Assembly (NCBI RefSeq): GCF_905220365.1
Contig: NC_061127.1
Location: 6,944,001 to 7,008,000, forward strand
From: Vanessa cardui
Taxonomy: Eukaryota; Arthropoda; Insecta; Lepidoptera; Nymphalidae
DNA length: 64,000 nucleotides
Direction: 5' to 3'
Shown: positions 23,056 through 35,936 of the stretch, in pieces
Layout: each line of letters begins with the position of its first letter
How positions within the stretch are numbered: position 1 is the first letter of the stretch
The notes under the pieces: generated by a model
Databases searched by the model: none
What the model saw: only the letters and a program-made list of their open reading frames with translations
Told to the model about the DNA's origin: nothing
Translations under genes and position numbers: made by a program

Positions 23056-25442
23056 ATAAAATATAATTTCGCTAAGGCCAATTTTGTAGCTATAAACGAA
23101 CTTCTTAAAAGTATAGACTGGAGTGAAAAATTTGCAGAGCTTCATGATATTAACACAATGGTTGATTACCTATATACGAAGATATATCATGCTATAGAAC
23201 TTTACACGCCGAAATTCAAAAGAACAAAATCATTAAAATATCCACCTTGGTTCAACAAAACACTAATAAAGAGAATAAGAGAAAAGGAAAAACTAAGATT
23301 GAAATTTAAAAAATACAAAAATGCTATGGATGGTTTGTCACTAACGCTCTTAGAAAAACGATGCGATAGACTATCTATTGAATGTTATAATTCTTATCTT
23401 AACTTTGCAGAAGAAAAGATTACATCCAACAGTAATTATTTCTGGTCATACATGAAAAGTAAACGCGATAAAAATGTTAACACCTATCCAAAATCAATGA
23501 AAAATGATGAAAGTGTAGCGTCTGATGGCTTAGCAATTTGTAACCTATTTGCGTCACAGTTCTCTTCGCTGTATGAAGAAAACGAGAGCAAGTACGATAT
23601 TGACAGAATATTTCGAACCATGGATGCTACAATCAGTTGCAATAATAGCCTACCTTTGATCCAGCTTGATGAATCTGAAGTCATTAATAAATTAAAGAAT
23701 TTAGATATGAATAAGGGTGCTGGATCTGACAATATTCCGCCAAATTTTATTATAAACTGTGCCCAAAGTCTTGCTGTACCACTAACAATTATTTTTAACA
23801 AAGCATTAGTCACCGGAATATTTCCTTCTAAGTGGAAAACTGCGAAAGTAGTCCCTATTTTCAAAAGTGGAGAAAAAAATTATGTAAAAAACTATAGGCC
23901 TATTTCAATCCTCTCTATCTTTGGTAGGGTGTTGGAGTCTCTAATATATCCATATATTTACAGTCATGTTAAATGTTTTCTTAGTACCCACCAGCATGGC
24001 TTCATAGCCGGTAGATCTACATGCACAAATCTAGTAAATTACTCCGAAATCTTATTTGAATCTGTTGATAGGAACAAGAGAATGGATGTTATCTACACAG
24101 ACTTAAGTAAAGCATTTGACTTGGTTCCGTGTTCAGTACTAGTCTTGAAGTTGTCCAATTATGGTATTGTCGGATCTTTATTGAGATTTCTAGCATCATA
24201 TCTCACAGAAAGACATTTTTATGTTGTTGCCAGCGGTTATGAATCGGTTGAATGCGATGTAAAATCTGGAGTCCCACAAGGGTCACACCTGGGTCCACTG
24301 CTCTTCAACATATTCATAAACGATCTGCCTAATTGTTTTAAATATTCTACACCATTTCTGTATGCTGACGATGTCAAACTTCTTAAAATGATTGAAGAAC
24401 CAAATGACACTATTCTTTTACAAGATGATCTGACAAGATTATACCATTGGTGTAATGATAACGGCATGAGACTGAATTCAGTAAAATGTTCATGGATATC
24501 ATTCACCAGGAGTTTAAAAGAATCTCAAACAAATTATTACATAGCTGGTGCCCCTATTAAATCTGTGGACAGAATTACAGACCTGGGAGTAATCTTCGAC
24601 AAAAAACTAACTTTCATACCTCATATTGATGGTGTAATTAGCCGTGCCTCGAAAATGTTGGGTTTTGTAATAAGAAATGGAAGATTATTTCGAAATCCAA
24701 AAACAAAAATTATTTTATTTAACAGCTTAGTCAGGAGTATACTGGAATACGGAAGCGTTGTTTGGAGGCCACATTATGCAACACACTGCCTAAGACTTGA
24801 GAGGATACAGAAACGTTTTCTTTATCATCTTGCTTTCTCGTTAGGTAAAGGGAAAATGCTTCCTTCTTACAAAAAAAGATTGGAATTTTTCAAAATTCTT
24901 TCACTAAGTGATCGGAGGGATTTGTTGGATTTAAAATTTCTATATAAAACATTTAACAACAACTACGATAACTCGTTTTTTATATCAAAAATTAAATTGA
25001 ATGTTCCCATTAGATATCCACGTAAACCAATAACACCATTAGTAAGACCTTTCCGCAAAATTGTTTTAGGAAGCAATTCACCTGTATCTCGCTTATGTAA
25101 AATTTTAAATGAGCACAGCGCTGTTTTAGACCCTTTTGGAGACTCATCAAACAAGTTTCACAAAAAAATATTGTCAAAATTGTCGGCTAACTAATTTATT
25201 ATTTTTTTTTGTTGGTATGTTATTATTTTACTATTATTGTTAATTCTTGTCATTTTTAATTAACTTAGATTTACTAACAATTAATTATTTGTAAGTTCGT
25301 CATCTCCAACTGTATCTTTGCAAGTGGTATTCACCTTAATAGGTAATGCATTTAGTTTTAAGTTGTATTAAAATTGTATACCTTTGTACGTGTTGATGTA
25401 TTTACCACTGGTGAATCTTAAATAAAATAAAATTAAAAAAAA
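23056..25442 (+). mobile_element. 5'-truncated non-LTR retrotransposon with intact RT (CR1/Jockey group)
   Basis: The frame is open from 23056, before the first ATG, and already reads conserved linker sequence (YNFAKANFVAINELLKSIDW-like), so the 5' edge is a truncation that removed the apurinic endonuclease and any ORF1. After the RT stop codon comes a 3'UTR of about 200 nt with AATAAA signals and an (AAATA)-like A-rich tail around 25420-25442. The intact frame suggests a recent insertion. A target duplication could not be resolved because both flanks are A-rich. Confidence 0.9.
23158..25194 (+). CDS. Non-LTR retrotransposon reverse transcriptase, 678 aa, no stops
   Basis: RNA-directed DNA polymerase of a LINE ORF2, lacking the N-terminal endonuclease. 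About 1-160 is the linker between endonuclease and RT (WFNKTLIKRIREK...YFWSYMK). RT motifs follow in order: NYRPISILS (about 245-253), TDLSKAFD (314-321) with catalytic D315, SGVPQGSHLGPLLFNIFINDLP (370-391) and the active site YADD (402-405). The thumb and C-terminal region follow to 678, without a recognisable zinc knuckle. The ATG at 23158 is only the first ATG in a frame open from 23056. The motif style fits the CR1/L2/Jockey group; I cannot choose the clade by eye. Confidence 0.9.
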   Translation: MVDYLYTKIYHAIELYTPKFKRTKSLKYPPWFNKTLIKRIREKEKLRLKFKKYKNAMDGLSLTLLEKRCDRLSIECYNSYLNFAEEKITSNSNYFWSYMKSKRDKNVNTYPKSMKNDESVASDGLAICNLFASQFSSLYEENESKYDIDRIFRTMDATISCNNSLPLIQLDESEVINKLKNLDMNKGAGSDNIPPNFIINCAQSLAVPLTIIFNKALVTGIFPSKWKTAKVVPIFKSGEKNYVKNYRPISILSIFGRVLESLIYPYIYSHVKCFLSTHQHGFIAGRSTCTNLVNYSEILFESVDRNKRMDVIYTDLSKAFDLVPCSVLVLKLSNYGIVGSLLRFLASYLTERHFYVVASGYESVECDVKSGVPQGSHLGPLLFNIFINDLPNCFKYSTPFLYADDVKLLKMIEEPNDTILLQDDLTRLYHWCNDNGMRLNSVKCSWISFTRSLKESQTNYYIAGAPIKSVDRITDLGVIFDKKLTFIPHIDGVISRASKMLGFVIRNGRLFRNPKTKIILFNSLVRSILEYGSVVWRPHYATHCLRLERIQKRFLYHLAFSLGKGKMLPSYKKRLEFFKILSLSDRRDLLDLKFLYKTFNNNYDNSFFISKIKLNVPIRYPRKPITPLVRPFRKIVLGSNSPVSRLCKILNEHSAVLDPFGDSSNKFHKKILSKLSAN

Positions 25443-26429
25443 TATATAAAATAGGAGGGGACATAAATACTCTTTTTCCTGTAGATCGGGACGGAGTATT
25501 TATTAAAACCGACTCAAACGTCGATAATGTACAAACGTGATGTACTAAATAACAATATTAGATGAAATTTATAGCGCATAAACAAATATCGCTTAAAACA
25601 AAATTACCATTTTACGATATTTATTGAGCCTCGGCGCAAGTGACTACGAAACCTTTGTACCGCACACCCCACTTCGCTCCGCGCAACAACTGATACTTAG
25701 AAGAGCAGACGTATCTGGTACTTACGTTGTACTAATTTTGAAAATACTACGACGAAAAGTCATATTTACGCAGAAATGTCTTTCTCTATTAGTATAATGA
25801 TCACAACAGTTTAGTTGTGTCTTTAAAATCCGTCAACAAGTAGAAGCTACTTTTCATTGTATGATTTCGTTGATGATTTGAATGTAAATTTAACGCTTTT
25901 ACGTTTTTACGTCATTTCAACTTAGTAAACATTAGAAATGTCTTTTTACCTTAAAATTAAAATTCGATAATACGTCTTATTCAGGCACAGATAACTATGC
26001 TTGTGTCAGTTCAAGAAATATACAAAAAATACTGGCAGATGCGTCTTTTTTTACTGATTCTAAATATGGATGAAACTCAATTTTGAAAAAAATGTTAGTT
26101 GCGTCTTTTTTTCTTATGACGGCAGTAATAGTGTCACTAAATTACTAAGTCTCTTTTTATATGTGTGTGTGTGTGTGATGTGTGCATACTTATCTTATGC
26201 TATCTTATTGCAATGTCAATTAATACAATTTAAATATTATACTGATTACATTTACTTTAAAAACGTTTTTGTTGTTAGTTTGAGTTGTTTACATCGGCAA
26301 ATGCGAATCACTCTGTATATATAAATTAAGATAAATTGCAATTAATAATAAAAGTTCAGCGATTAGTGGTTGAAGTATGTTAATGAAGAAACGATACAAT
26401 TTAATTCCAAGTTTTGGACGGGATGGAAT
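25443..26429. other. AT-rich non-coding sequence with a short GC-richer block and a TG repeat
   Basis: A block at about 25620-25720 is less AT-rich (CpG, 'cgcaccccacttcgctccg') and unassigned. A short (TG)n run lies at 26162-26179. No supported gene. Confidence 0.45.
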
Positions 26430-26610
26430 AACATAGCAATTATTCCACCGTTAAACAGAAGATACTTTGTGTTGTGTGTTCCGGTTCGAAAGGAGCGTGA
26501 GTCAATGCAATTACATGAGACGTCTTATATCTCGGTTACAAGAGCATTGCCGGTGTAAGTAGTTGATAATGCTTTTACAGTACTATGTTAAAGGTGACTT
26601 ACAACCTTAT
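26430..26610 (+). repeat. Degenerate family R repeat
   Basis: Shares 'actttgtgttgtgtgttccg', 'agcgtgagtcaatgcaatta', and a 'cattgccggtgtaag' echo of 'cattgacgatgtaag' with the better copy at 43276. Strongly diverged. Confidence 0.4.
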
Positions 26611-28965
26611 CATATATCCCTTTGGTTTGTGTTCCTTAAAAAAGGTAATTACATACTATATTATAATCTAAACATTATATTGTGTGGAGATAAAATATAA
26701 CTATATAGAATGTGATGAAGGGTGTGTGTTATACTAGACTTCGCAGCAATAAATCCTTGATTAACTTTTATAGTACGAATAAAAGTGACATGCGTGTTAA
26801 ACTAGGAACATCGCTGGAAGGCAATGACCTCGTAAATTTTATGTTCACGAATTATTGTAGGTTCAACTACTGTCTCAAATATTTTGACATCGATCGACAA
26901 GCTCAAAAAGCAAGGCGGGCGCCAAAATAACAATTGTAAGAAAGAAGGGGACCACCTTCCCCTAACGCTATCCATCCGGGAAAATTGCCCGGTGCGAGTC
27001 TGTTTTATTTATAAAAGAATCTTTTTGAAGACCAATTTTTTACATTGTTATTCTTGTTTAGTAACTAATCACTTTAACCCTTCCGCAGAAATTAATGCGA
27101 GCGTGAAAAATATTGAGTGGATAAGATTTTTTCCTTTCGCTATGCTTTTGTTATGATTTCAACGCACGGTGAAAAATTAAGGCTCAGTTATTTAATGAAA
27201 GTGCTTAATAGGCTATTTTTAATTTTTTCAAGTTTTACAATAAGCAGAATAATATATTTAAAGGGCATGATTGTGGTTTTTATTATTCGAAAAGTAAGTT
27301 GTTGTTATTAAAATTTGATATTTACAAATTTAAATAAAATAACGGTAAATTGTCGATTATTTATATCGAACCTTTTTTCGGGATATTCAAATTTAATCAT
27401 GTATCCCCAAATTCCTCATCCATCAAAGTCTTATTATAATCTGTGTACATTTTTATCTGTACGTACTAGGCGATTTCTTGGAAAAGTCTGCATTACATGA
27501 ATAATGCATACAACATGGCGTCTATTGAACGGTATGATCGCCTACGATCTATTGTTACGGGAGCGTTGCGCCATTTCTCCTACAATAGCTTTGTCCTTTA
27601 CATGTTCTTATGTAACATAGCTTAACTTTCGAGAGAAAAAGCAAACATTTGGGTTAATAGCTCGAAGAGATCATGCTCTTACGAATGTGCCATTTTAATA
27701 AGAGCGCATGAAATAGCATTTTGTCTTGCTTACTTTCATGGATTATTAATTTAATTCTTTAATATAATTCATTAATTTAAATGCAAATATTACTATGTAA
27801 AGCATTTTGATAATTATTTGAAGGTTATTTTAATGAAGCACATTAAATAAAAGGATAGGATTTACAGTTTGCGCCTTGGTGAAATTTGAATTTATAAAAA
27901 AATTTACTCTTCAACATTGAAAAATGCGATTTATTTAATTTTTTATAAGTATTTGTGAAAGAAAAATATTTAGACGTTTAAATATACGTAAAAAATAACG
28001 ATTACATATTATTGGTTTTTAAATGTCACTCAGATCGCCACATGTTACGCATTCGTATTTTGGCTCCGAGTTAACAACGGCCCTTATTAAACTGTCGCCA
28101 ATCTTGTCCATGGCGTGCAAACAGCTGACAACATAAAAAATAACAGGCCCATAAAAGTGTATTGTGCCTCTCTGGGCTCCTCGCTCATTATATGCGTATA
28201 GTATTTCTAGTCAATTATGACCGCTTTATCAATAAAAATAATTATTATTTTGGCTCTATCGTATTTTTATAAATTTTGAAATGGTAATGACGACGAAAAA
28301 AAAATATTATTTTGACTTTTAACAATTAATAATAGCGACCTAATTTTTTGAGTGAAGTATTCGTTGAAACTATTTAAACGTTAATAATAGAATGAAATTG
28401 TTGTTAAAAAAAATCTCATACACCGCATTCCATTTACAAAGCGTTTTATTTTATATATTAGAAAGTAAAGAAAATTTCATCGTCATCTTTTGTTGAAATA
28501 AAAGAAAACTATTTTTTTTTAATTTCTTTCGCTAAGCTTGTTTTATAACTAAATAGTATACGTGTATAAGACGTGTAGTATTACTAATATTACTAGTACA
28601 CCTCCCGAGCAGTGATTGTTATGAAGTAGTCGTATCATATCTGATGCCGTCTGATGCACTCACTGTAATACGACAAAATTTATTATTATTGTTGTCATCG
28701 CTGTCAACTTGTGGTGGTTTAGCGTCGTAGAAAACATAAGAAATAAGATCAACAATGATTTAAATTATATCCAGAGAGGGAAAAGAAAATATGCAAGGTT
28801 TAATTTTTCTATAATTCAGTATTCGCTTTTTTTAAAGCATAAATGAACAATCCATTCGACAGAACACGTAGATCTTAGTGATGATTACGGTTCCAAATTC
28901 TCCCGTATTTGAAATCGCAAATCAAAATATTGCCATGTGCATAATTCATCTTCTACTTAGCTATA
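26611..28965. other. Non-coding sequence, several short frames, none convincing
   Basis: A GC-richer stretch at about 26880-27000 includes a small CCGGG...CCCGG hairpin. Overlapping 60-90-codon frames at 26712-27500 do not resemble proteins. Nothing else recognised. Confidence 0.45.
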
Positions 28966-29270
28966 GAGCTGAGATGGCCCAGTGGTTAAAACGCGTGCAT
29001 TTCACCGGAGGATTGCAGGTTCAAACCCAGGCAAGCACCACTATATATATGTGCTTAATTTGTGTTTATAATTCATCTCGTTCTCGTGAAAGAAAACACC
29101 GTGAGGAAACTTGCATGTATCTAATTTCTTCGAAATTCTGCCACATGTGCATTCCACCAAGCCGCATTGGAACAGCGTGGTGGAATATGTTCCAAACCCT
29201 CTCCGTAATAGAAGATGAGGTCTTATCCCAGCAGTGGGAAATTTACAGGCTGTTACTTTACTTTACTTAC
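28966..29270 (+). mobile_element. Metulj-like SINE, nearly full length, (ACTTT)n tail subtype
   Basis: Head 'gagatggcccagtggttaaa' with A-box, B-box-like 'aggttcaaaccc', then all body blocks to 'cagcagtgggaaatttacag', ending in 'ttactttactttac' rather than the (TTG)n tail of other copies. The 140-codon frame through it is not a gene. Confidence 0.9.
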
Positions 29271-29317
29271 ATGGCAGAAAACAGTAACAAATATGTCTGA
29301 TAAAACTCATCCCCATC

Positions 29318-29370
29318 ATCCACCAATCCGTATTGGACGAGTGGTGGAATAAGCTCCAAACAGTCTCGTT
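29318..29370 (+). mobile_element. Metulj-like SINE fragment
   Basis: About 50 bp matching 'ccaccaatccgtattgga' plus 'gtggtggaataagctcca', just downstream of the full copy. Confidence 0.6.
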
Positions 29371-31799
29371 TTTTAAAGGTTATCACTAGTATTTATTTTA
29401 CTTTGTCTTTTTGTGTTGATTAAATTTTTTTGATATTTATGATTCACTTTAAAATGTCATGTATGTTCCTAGTGTTATGTAACATTGAGAAATATATCAA
29501 TTGTGAACTATTCGACTTCTATTTTGACATAACTGTTATTCAATGAAATGCGAGGACGACGCCGAAGTGCTTTGAATGAAAGAGGTAGGTCTCTATGGAC
29601 AGGCTTGATATCCGTCAGAAGAGTTCGAATATAAGATATTATATGAGACAATTTTATCATGTTAAGATACACACTGCAAGTAAATCATATTATTTGTTCA
29701 TAATACATGTTTAAACTGCACATTAATAAAAGATCAGTTGTGAAGTTTCCCTTTGAAATGAGAACAGATTAAAACAATATACTTTAATGCTTTTTTTTGT
29801 TTCTCTGACTTCATGTGTGTAGTTTGCTTTTTGATGTGTATGTATTATATAAGATGTATAAAGTGTGTAAATTAATACCCGTTTTTTTATACCGGGGAGT
29901 ATTAAAGTTTTCTAGTCAGTCAACAATCAGTATTATCATGTTTAACCTAAATAAAGGCGCGTACACAATTACGCTTAATAAATATAAACCCAAGTACGTG
30001 ACTTGGGTTTATATATAAACTACGAAAAATGTAAAACTAAATTAATTTACAGACACTGTATCTTATAGCCAATTACGTAAATTTTAGTAGACCTTGGGAT
30101 GTCTAGTCTTATATAATAGTCACTCGACTGACAAGCCTCGGTAATTGTTTTTTTTTTTATATCAAATGTAACAATATGATTTTCCGAGTATCTATATATT
30201 TCATTGGAAATGAGAGATTTAAGTTAAATTAAATCTTTTGTATTTGTCAAAAGACAAATCAAAGGCGTCGTAAGACCATCCTTCAATAAAATGATTTTTA
30301 ATTTTAATTTATTTCAAAAATAGGTTATTGAAATGCCTATTATTTAATATTTTGACCTATAAATGTATTAAGAAATCTTATCAAATACGTATTTAAGATT
30401 TATTTACATAAAGTGATTTTCTTTCTAAGCTATAATTAAATAAATTTATTCATTAAGATACGCAAAACACACATAAGGACCCTGATTTTATATTATCAAA
30501 CATTTTCCTCACACTATCCTTTAAACATCATTAGAGACTCATTAATGTACTGAACTATATAGTTACAATAACAATTTTTATTTTTACAAATGAAAAAGTT
30601 TTCGTAGTATTTATTCCTTTAAAATATCCAAATAACGCATCATATTTGTAGCTGTGAACTACATGATATTTATTAGCATTAAAAATAAATTCAGAAATAT
30701 TTCATCTTCCAGTATTAAAATTTAATTTAATTTATACCATATATGCTTATAAGCATGATAAATGAAGTATTATTTGGATTATAAAAATATTATATTTGTA
30801 TTTTCGAAAATGGAACGCCAACAATTCAAGTTATGGCCGTGTTAACTTTTCCTTACGGCAGATACAAATGGCTTTCGTAAGGTTGATCACTGGAGACCAA
30901 TATAAAAAGATTCTTGAGAGTGACCGCATTGATGTGGCTTCCTTATTATATGACTTATCAGTAAAAATGTATTTTTTTTCGCTGAATTGCTATCCACTTG
31001 TGACATTTACTTTTCTACTAATATTAGTTTTGTAACAAGATTACTGTGGCTTATGTTTTTTTACTGTTTTGCACATAGCTTTACTTCGTGTATTGTATTA
31101 ATATTAAATAAACATAAGGTCGTTTCAATGATAACAAAAATTAAAATTAAAACTACGAAAGTGTGGTTTGAATTTAATACATTTATATAAAGATAGCTAA
31201 TAAAAGTGTTGTCGTTGCGTTTGTACATGTGAAATTTCCCTTAGTTTACGACCATGCTTCCTGACCTAGTTTGGAATCGTCGCGGGATCACGAAAGGGTT
31301 TACGGTTTTCAATATTTGTTATCCAGTATATATGACTACTTCTCTATATCTTATGGGAATAGTTTCAGTTTCATTGGATGATATCTCTGGTGTCGCATAG
31401 CAGAAACGATATATCTGACCTATTTCTAAGTCTATTTTAAGAAATGTAAGAGGCTTAAATTAAGGTTTCTTATATAATATTGCACAACCTTTCGAAAGAA
31501 TAATCTGCTTTAGCGAATGGAATCCAATTTGCGCTCAGTGCTGTGGGCTTGTGGGGCTTCGACCACAGGCAGATAATTGACACCGAAGTCACAGCCGCGG
31601 CCGTAATAACCATTATAGACGACAACCGCGTCATGCAAAAACATCAAATTACAACACGTCGCCGCCAGAATATCCAATCTCCTAAATGCTTTATTATTAT
31701 TGTTCCGACTATTGTGACTTCCAATAAAAATAACGTAATTCACGGTCCCAATAGCGCGGTCTTATAGGTTTAGTTTAGAAAGTTGGCATCTTGTCCATA
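29371..31799. other. AT-rich non-coding sequence, one odd short frame
   Basis: A frame at 30796-31035 contains a moderately protein-like segment (SLRQIQMAFVRLITGDQYKK...), in slightly richer DNA (30810-30950). I cannot identify it and do not call a gene. Otherwise short AT frames only. Confidence 0.4.
29982..30014. other. Perfect 14-bp stem hairpin, 5-nt loop
   Basis: Arm 29982-29995 ends '...aacccaagt' and is exactly complementary to 30001-30014, with loop 29996-30000 (acgtg). Confidence 0.85.
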
Positions 31800-32537
31800 G
31801 CGGTTATTTCGAGTTCCTTACATAGGTTACCGGGTGCCGGCCGCACAAAAAGAAGGCTCTATTTAACGGGAAACGATTCGGAAAAAAGCGCTCTGAGTCC
31901 CAGAGCCAAGAACTGGATTACTGTGGCCGGGCTGAAAAACAAATCTACTACGATTTACGTACCGTAAACTCGTTACGCGATGTGAACGAAGCGAGTTCGT
32001 GGATGGGGAGCGATTCAAAGTGTGTCTTGTTTTGATTATAGGACGGTCGAGATCGGGTTAAGCGGGAGTCGATAGAGATACGTTTAGTGCGTAGACGGGG
32101 CGGCGAGAGAGAGAGGCGAGCTTATACGCTGACTATACAGAGGTTCGCAGGTTCATTCGTAAGAAGTGTCGTTATCACAGTCGCTGTTCGGCAGTCGGGC
32201 GGCGTGCTAGTTGCAGGGACTCCCGCTCCCGTTGCGCACTGAATCGCTTCGGCATAACTTTTACGAACATCGCGATCGGAAATTTGAGAGCCGGCAGCCA
32301 TTTCCGATTCGTGACTGATTACGATACCCAGTGGAAAGTGAAACCGAGCGTTTGAGACGAGGTAAAACAATTGTGTAAGGACTTTGCTTTTGGTGTTAAA
32401 TTGAGTGACTAAGTGGAACGATCTATTTGAAAAGTGAAATTAAACTTATATTGGACTAGTTTCGATATCAACTCAGTTTTGTAATAAAAACTGTGTCTCG
32501 ACTATTGAAGCTTGATTTTTATTTACTTCCTTATACG
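31800..32537 (+). promoter_or_regulatory. GC/CpG-enriched block ending in a strong splice donor; candidate promoter plus non-coding first exon
   Basis: Composition rises sharply, with many CG dinucleotides, then falls again after 32540. The block has a GAGA tract (about 32105-32117), no long ORF, and ends at ACG|GTAAGT (GT at 32538), a near-ideal donor; a weaker donor GAG|GTAAAA lies at about 32361. This pattern fits a 5'UTR exon of a plus-strand gene whose coding exons are further downstream or outside the window. The function is an inference. Confidence 0.35.
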
Positions 32538-35500
32538 GTAAGTGAGTTTTATTAAGATTTTGTTGTACATTAAGATTATTATATTGCATAAAAATGTTAA
32601 TGCTAGAAAATTGGCATAAAACGATGAATGCAAATTGCTTTTGCCAAGATAATATTTTTGGTTTAAAGTAAGGGACCCACTTCAAGTATTCATGAGGAAA
32701 AAATGTAAAAATGAAATATCATTAAGTCGGCGCTGTACTCTGTTACGCCATGATTTTTTTTAAACGAAAACAGCTTTATTAGCATTTAACTTACTTTTAG
32801 GGGTGAATATATATACATGTAAGTAACAGTATATTAAATTATAATTAAACTCGGTTTCTATTATTGTATGTTTAGAATTATTATAACATTAAAAAGTATA
32901 AGACTGTTGCTGTTATTGCATTTCGAAATATATATTATACTGTTCGAGGTTTATGATGTAATTTTACAGAAAAAAACGAACTCAATTTTACCGTCACTTA
33001 AATATTATAGTAGAGATAATCGATTACGAATAATAATATCGATTTCGGTCGATTACAACACTAGTTTGTCATTACAAGTAGATATTGTTCGGTAATCTAT
33101 ATTTTATTTATGTAATACTGGTCGATGTGCTATTTTAGTTAATAAATAAAGAGTGTTTTTGAGTGTTTCATAAATATAAAATATTTATTCTTAAATTCTA
33201 CTTTTAAAAAATATTCTTATTTTAAATAGAAATCTGTAATCTGAAAGCTAGGAAGTAGAATATAGAATACTAAGACTATTATATGGAGAATTGTCCCTCT
33301 TGAAGGGAACCAAATTAATTGTCCCTTATTATGTAAGCTCCTAATTTAGTCTTAAGTTAATGCGTCAGCCAAACAAAAATGTCACTTTTAAGGAGTCCTT
33401 TTTAAAAGCTATTTATAAAAAAAGCCCTAAAAACGGTCGGGTACGCCGCTGAAATTCGAGTTTTTATTAACATTACGATATTTCAAATCATATCTTATTT
33501 CATATTTTTTATGAGCCGGGTAATTCATAATTGGGTCAATTACAAATCTGTTGTAACAAACTTACCTCAGCCAGTGCGTGCTGTCTTTACCATGATAAAG
33601 GGCCTTTGTAAAATTATGCTAATCGTTGGATCTGTGGGTTCGTGTTGTCCCCATTCGTCACCAGTCCAACTGACTTAATGATAATTAAATCAATTTAACT
33701 TTGAATAAGCATATAGTTTAATAGTAACACAATATTTACCTATATTAATACGTATTAGTGAGTTTGTAATTGGTTGGTTGAAATAGACGTTTTGAGTTAA
33801 AGCGATTTCGGCTTAATGTTTTATTAATATTATTAATAACTTTTTTTTACGGGTTTATTATTATGTGTTAGACATATAAGTAGTTTCCTTGCAGTTTAAG
33901 CTTGCTTCATCCTTAGTTTAATCAAATTTGGTTATTCGGTTTGAGTGTGAAAAAGTTACAGACAGAATTACTATCGCATTTTTGATATTAGTATATATAT
34001 AATTTGAAAAATATTTGTCAATGGCTGTGTGCGTATTATTGTCAACCCTGCATATTAAGTGGTGTGGCATTAGCATTGGGATCCCATCCATTTGTGGACT
34101 AAAAAATATCGACTACAATTTTCATCTGACGCGTAACTGCATAATGAATGCCTAATTAAATGTATCTTATCTCTAAGAACATTAATCGTGAAGTTATCAG
34201 TGCGGATAGACCAAATCGCATGCATCCAAATTGTATTAAATATATTACAGTTTACTATATAATAAAGTTTTACGGGAAATAAATATATAAACCATTTAAC
34301 ATTATCTATGTCCATAAATATATATTTCATGAGAGTTTATGTCTGGGGGTTATCTTTAAAAGGTTCCTTTTATTAGGTAATACTTTAAGGACTGAGAGAT
34401 CGTCAATATCATCCTTTATTTATTTACACAATAACAGATAATTTATTAATCAGTTTATAAAATTCATGATTATTATTTATATCACTGTTCACCCAGTGTT
34501 CTAAATTTGAACTTAAGTCGTTATTTAACATTTGAGGAAATCAAAAATGGAATTCAGATGTTTTGATTGTGTTTCTCTTAATTGAAATTTTTTCTATTGG
34601 CAACACTAAATATTTAACCTCGATGGAAATAAAAACAAAATATGACAAACAGACATGAAAAGTGTATTGAACTATTTTGTCTTTGCCTGCTCATATATAT
34701 GATTGTGATTAAACTTACTTCAGTTTTATTTCAAGGTATTCTGAATATTCATAATAAATCGAATGACATTTGATACATGTCTAAATTTCTCTTCAAAATT
34801 AAGAGACCGTTGCGTAAGAACATATGCGGAACCCAGGGCATTAAGTAAAAGTAAAAATGCAATATTACGTTTTCGTAAAAATGTATAAAAAATATATAGA
34901 ACGATACTTAGTATACCGTATATCAATATTTCTGTTTTAATTGTAGCTGTATTTCGTAATAAGGAATATGTTTTGTTTTCATGTTAGGCTGCTCCACTTG
35001 ATATAATCACGTGTCGGCTTCAGACACATCTAAGAAGGTCAACTGTATTTTTTGCTTATTACTTCTTGATTCATATTATTCATTGTATTCAATGATGAGA
35101 TACAGATTTCAATCTATGAGTATATAAATTATCTAGACGCGAATGCGAAATGATACGATATCAATTGCAGATTTCATTATAAATGCTACGAGGAAAGTTA
35201 TAAATGTGTATTATACATTGCTTGTTATTGAATATGTGTTTTCTATTGTACTTTGAAGAGAGCTTTGTAAAACAGTCAATGAATATCTATTGTTTGTTTA
35301 TGATTATTGAAGTACCTATGACACTTGTCGATTGTAATTAGGAATTTACTCTATGTTCTAAATTAATTGACTTGAAATTTTAACAAATATTATATTCCCT
35401 ATTGTAATGTACGAACACGTGTAAGCTGTATACTATACAGACAAATAATTAAAATGTTCTAGATGAACGGTTATGTTATTGCTAAAGTAAAATCAGCAAT

Positions 35501-35639
35501 CTCTTCCAGACATTAGAATAACGGGCTTGAGACAGAATACATAAATAAATATATTATCTGATATGTTTTACTCGTTAAAATTTTGATGAAGTATTATTCC
35601 AAAAAATATTTTTTTATGTTTACTTCGTATATTATTTGG
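32538..35639. other. AT-rich non-coding sequence
   Basis: No recognised repeat or gene. If the block at 31800-32537 is a first exon, this is intron. Confidence 0.45.
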
Positions 35640-35800
35640 GTCATTTTTTGAGTGCCAGTAACCGGAGTAAACCGGTTTTTTTTCTTGAAGCGCATTGCCC
35701 TCGTCGCTTGCCCGCGGCTCGTTTGAAGAAAGAGACAAGGGCGCGCAAGAGAGACCGGGGAGTGAGAGATTAATGACGGGGGTTGAATGTCTTAAACAAG
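35640..35800. promoter_or_regulatory. GC-elevated block with palindromic Grainyhead-type site
   Basis: AAACCGGTTT (35669-35678) is a perfect palindrome matching the Grainyhead/CP2 consensus, and a second CCGG half-site context is 10 bp upstream (35659-35666). It is followed by GC- and purine-rich sequence (35690-35790). No ORF. Possible cis-regulatory element. Confidence 0.3.
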
Positions 35801-35936
35801 CCTTTTCTTCCTATGTTCACTTAGCTTATTACTTCTGAATCAAAAACTGACGAAAATAAATGAGAATCAATCAAAGATAATGATTTAGCACTTCAATACA
35901 TGATGCTGTAGTCGCGATGACTTTGTTAATAAAGGA

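Noticed and set aside
28878..29300. 140-codon ORF
   Set aside because: Its body is the SINE at 28966-29270 read through.
30796..31035. Protein-like short frame
   Set aside because: Some segments look coding, but there is no recognisable family, splice structure or second exon.
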